A stretch of DNA of 64,000 nt from Clostridium septicum (GTDB taxonomy: Bacteria > Bacillota > Clostridia > Clostridiales > Clostridiaceae): contig NZ_CP023671.1 in the NCBI RefSeq assembly GCF_003606265.1, positions 434,001 through 498,000 on the forward strand. The letters run 5' to 3'. This document shows, in pieces, positions 63,725 through 64,000 of this stretch. Each line of letters begins with the position of its first letter. Positions within the stretch are counted from its first letter, which is position 1. A program made the position numbers and the translations under genes. Below the pieces are notes generated by a model. It saw only the letters and a list, made by a program, of their open reading frames with translations. It was not told where the DNA came from and made no database searches.

Positions 63725-64000
63725 CTAATAAATAACAAATTTAGGTACAAAAATAGAATTGAAACATATTAGACAATAATCATCACTCATTCCAGCAATA
63801 TAATCCGCTACAGCTCTATCTAATCCATCTTCTACTAAAATTTTCTTATACGTATCTGGTAGCTTCTCAGGATATTTGCAATAATGTTCTATTAATTGAC
63901 TTAATATAAACTTAGCTTTCTCTCTCTCTTGCTTTAATATATCTCCTAAATATATATTCTTAAACATATATCTTCTAAGCTCATTCATAGCTTCCCATAC
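63725..64000 (-). CDS. dgt: dGTPase-like HD hydrolase, C-terminal part
   Basis: The visible 91 residues are the C-terminus of a protein that continues past the right edge. WEAMNELRRYMF and DRAVADYIAGMSDDYCL are typical of the end of deoxyguanosinetriphosphate triphosphohydrolase-like proteins. These commonly precede dnaG-rpoD in Clostridia. The HD catalytic domain lies outside the window, so activity cannot be judged. The 198 bp to dnaG hold no further gene. Confidence 0.85.
   Translation of the reverse strand, partial: VWEAMNELRRYMFKNIYLGDILKQEREKAKFILSQLIEHYCKYPEKLPDTYKKILVEDGLDRAVADYIAGMSDDYCLICFNSIFVPKFVIY

Overview
The window is AT-rich (roughly 27-30% GC by eye) chromosomal DNA of a low-GC Gram-positive anaerobe. 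It is most likely a Clostridium sensu stricto (cluster I) species. Supporting signs are strong AGGAGG-type ribosome sites with frequent TTG/GTG starts, pyruvate formate-lyase, a thioredoxin reductase that looks ferredoxin-dependent, an argS T-box leader, a tandem glycine riboswitch, the FeoA/FeoB/FeoB-associated small protein set, and the order dgt-dnaG-rpoD-trmK-nif3. The species cannot be fixed from this sequence. I see no rRNA, tRNA, CRISPR array or prophage.

Layout. 1-572: start of a secreted, probably carbohydrate-active protein with a cre-like site on its promoter. 850-4112: a mobile-element island with an IS91-type (HUH) transposase plus a small zinc-ribbon gene, then an apparently intact IS1182-family element sitting in a duplicated trxB terminator. 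4119-5385: trxA-trxB with a clear promoter and a CsoR/CstR-type palindrome in the leader. 5488-18542: ABC exporter, YaaR, Ca2+-type P-ATPase, a polar amino-acid ABC importer, CvfB, a gamma-carbonic-anhydrase-like protein, a PHP protein, an Lrp regulator, a DUF378 membrane protein and a large PEPCK-like P-loop protein. 18906-28952: PlsC, a ComEC-like hydrolase lipoprotein, a YprB-like nuclease, a Fur-boxed feo operon, an AI-2E-family permease, argS with T-box, and a Ppx/GppA phosphatase. 29159-38851: a degenerate site-2 protease, an LCP cell-wall ligase, birA, arginase, a DEDDh exonuclease, pflA/pflB and a GNAT-PfpI fusion. 39308-48464: an XRE-cupin regulator with potABCD, ndk, acylphosphatase, an Na+:alanine/glycine symporter under a glycine riboswitch, a HAD phosphatase and a D-2-hydroxyacid dehydrogenase. 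48628-53026: YhgE/Pip-type envelope protein, GH8-like protein and a K+ channel. 53225-58192: galKTM with its LacI-type regulator. 58349-58692: RNase P RNA (type A). 58742-64000: Nif3, TrmK, RpoD, DnaG and the end of a dGTPase-like HD hydrolase.

Together the genes describe a fermenting anaerobe: galactose feeds the Leloir pathway, pyruvate is cleaved by PFL, thiols are kept reduced probably with ferredoxin electrons, and iron, polyamines, glycine/alanine and polar amino acids are imported. Most of the window is ordinary housekeeping sequence. I did not find a clearly new multi-gene system. The items most worth a second look are the M50-like protein that has lost its zinc ligands, the GNAT-PfpI fusion with a replaced nucleophile, the PEPCK-like P-loop protein, the CsoR/CstR-like operator ahead of trxAB, the Lrp terminator that contains the ribosome site of the next gene, and the IS1182 insertion that duplicated a whole terminator hairpin.
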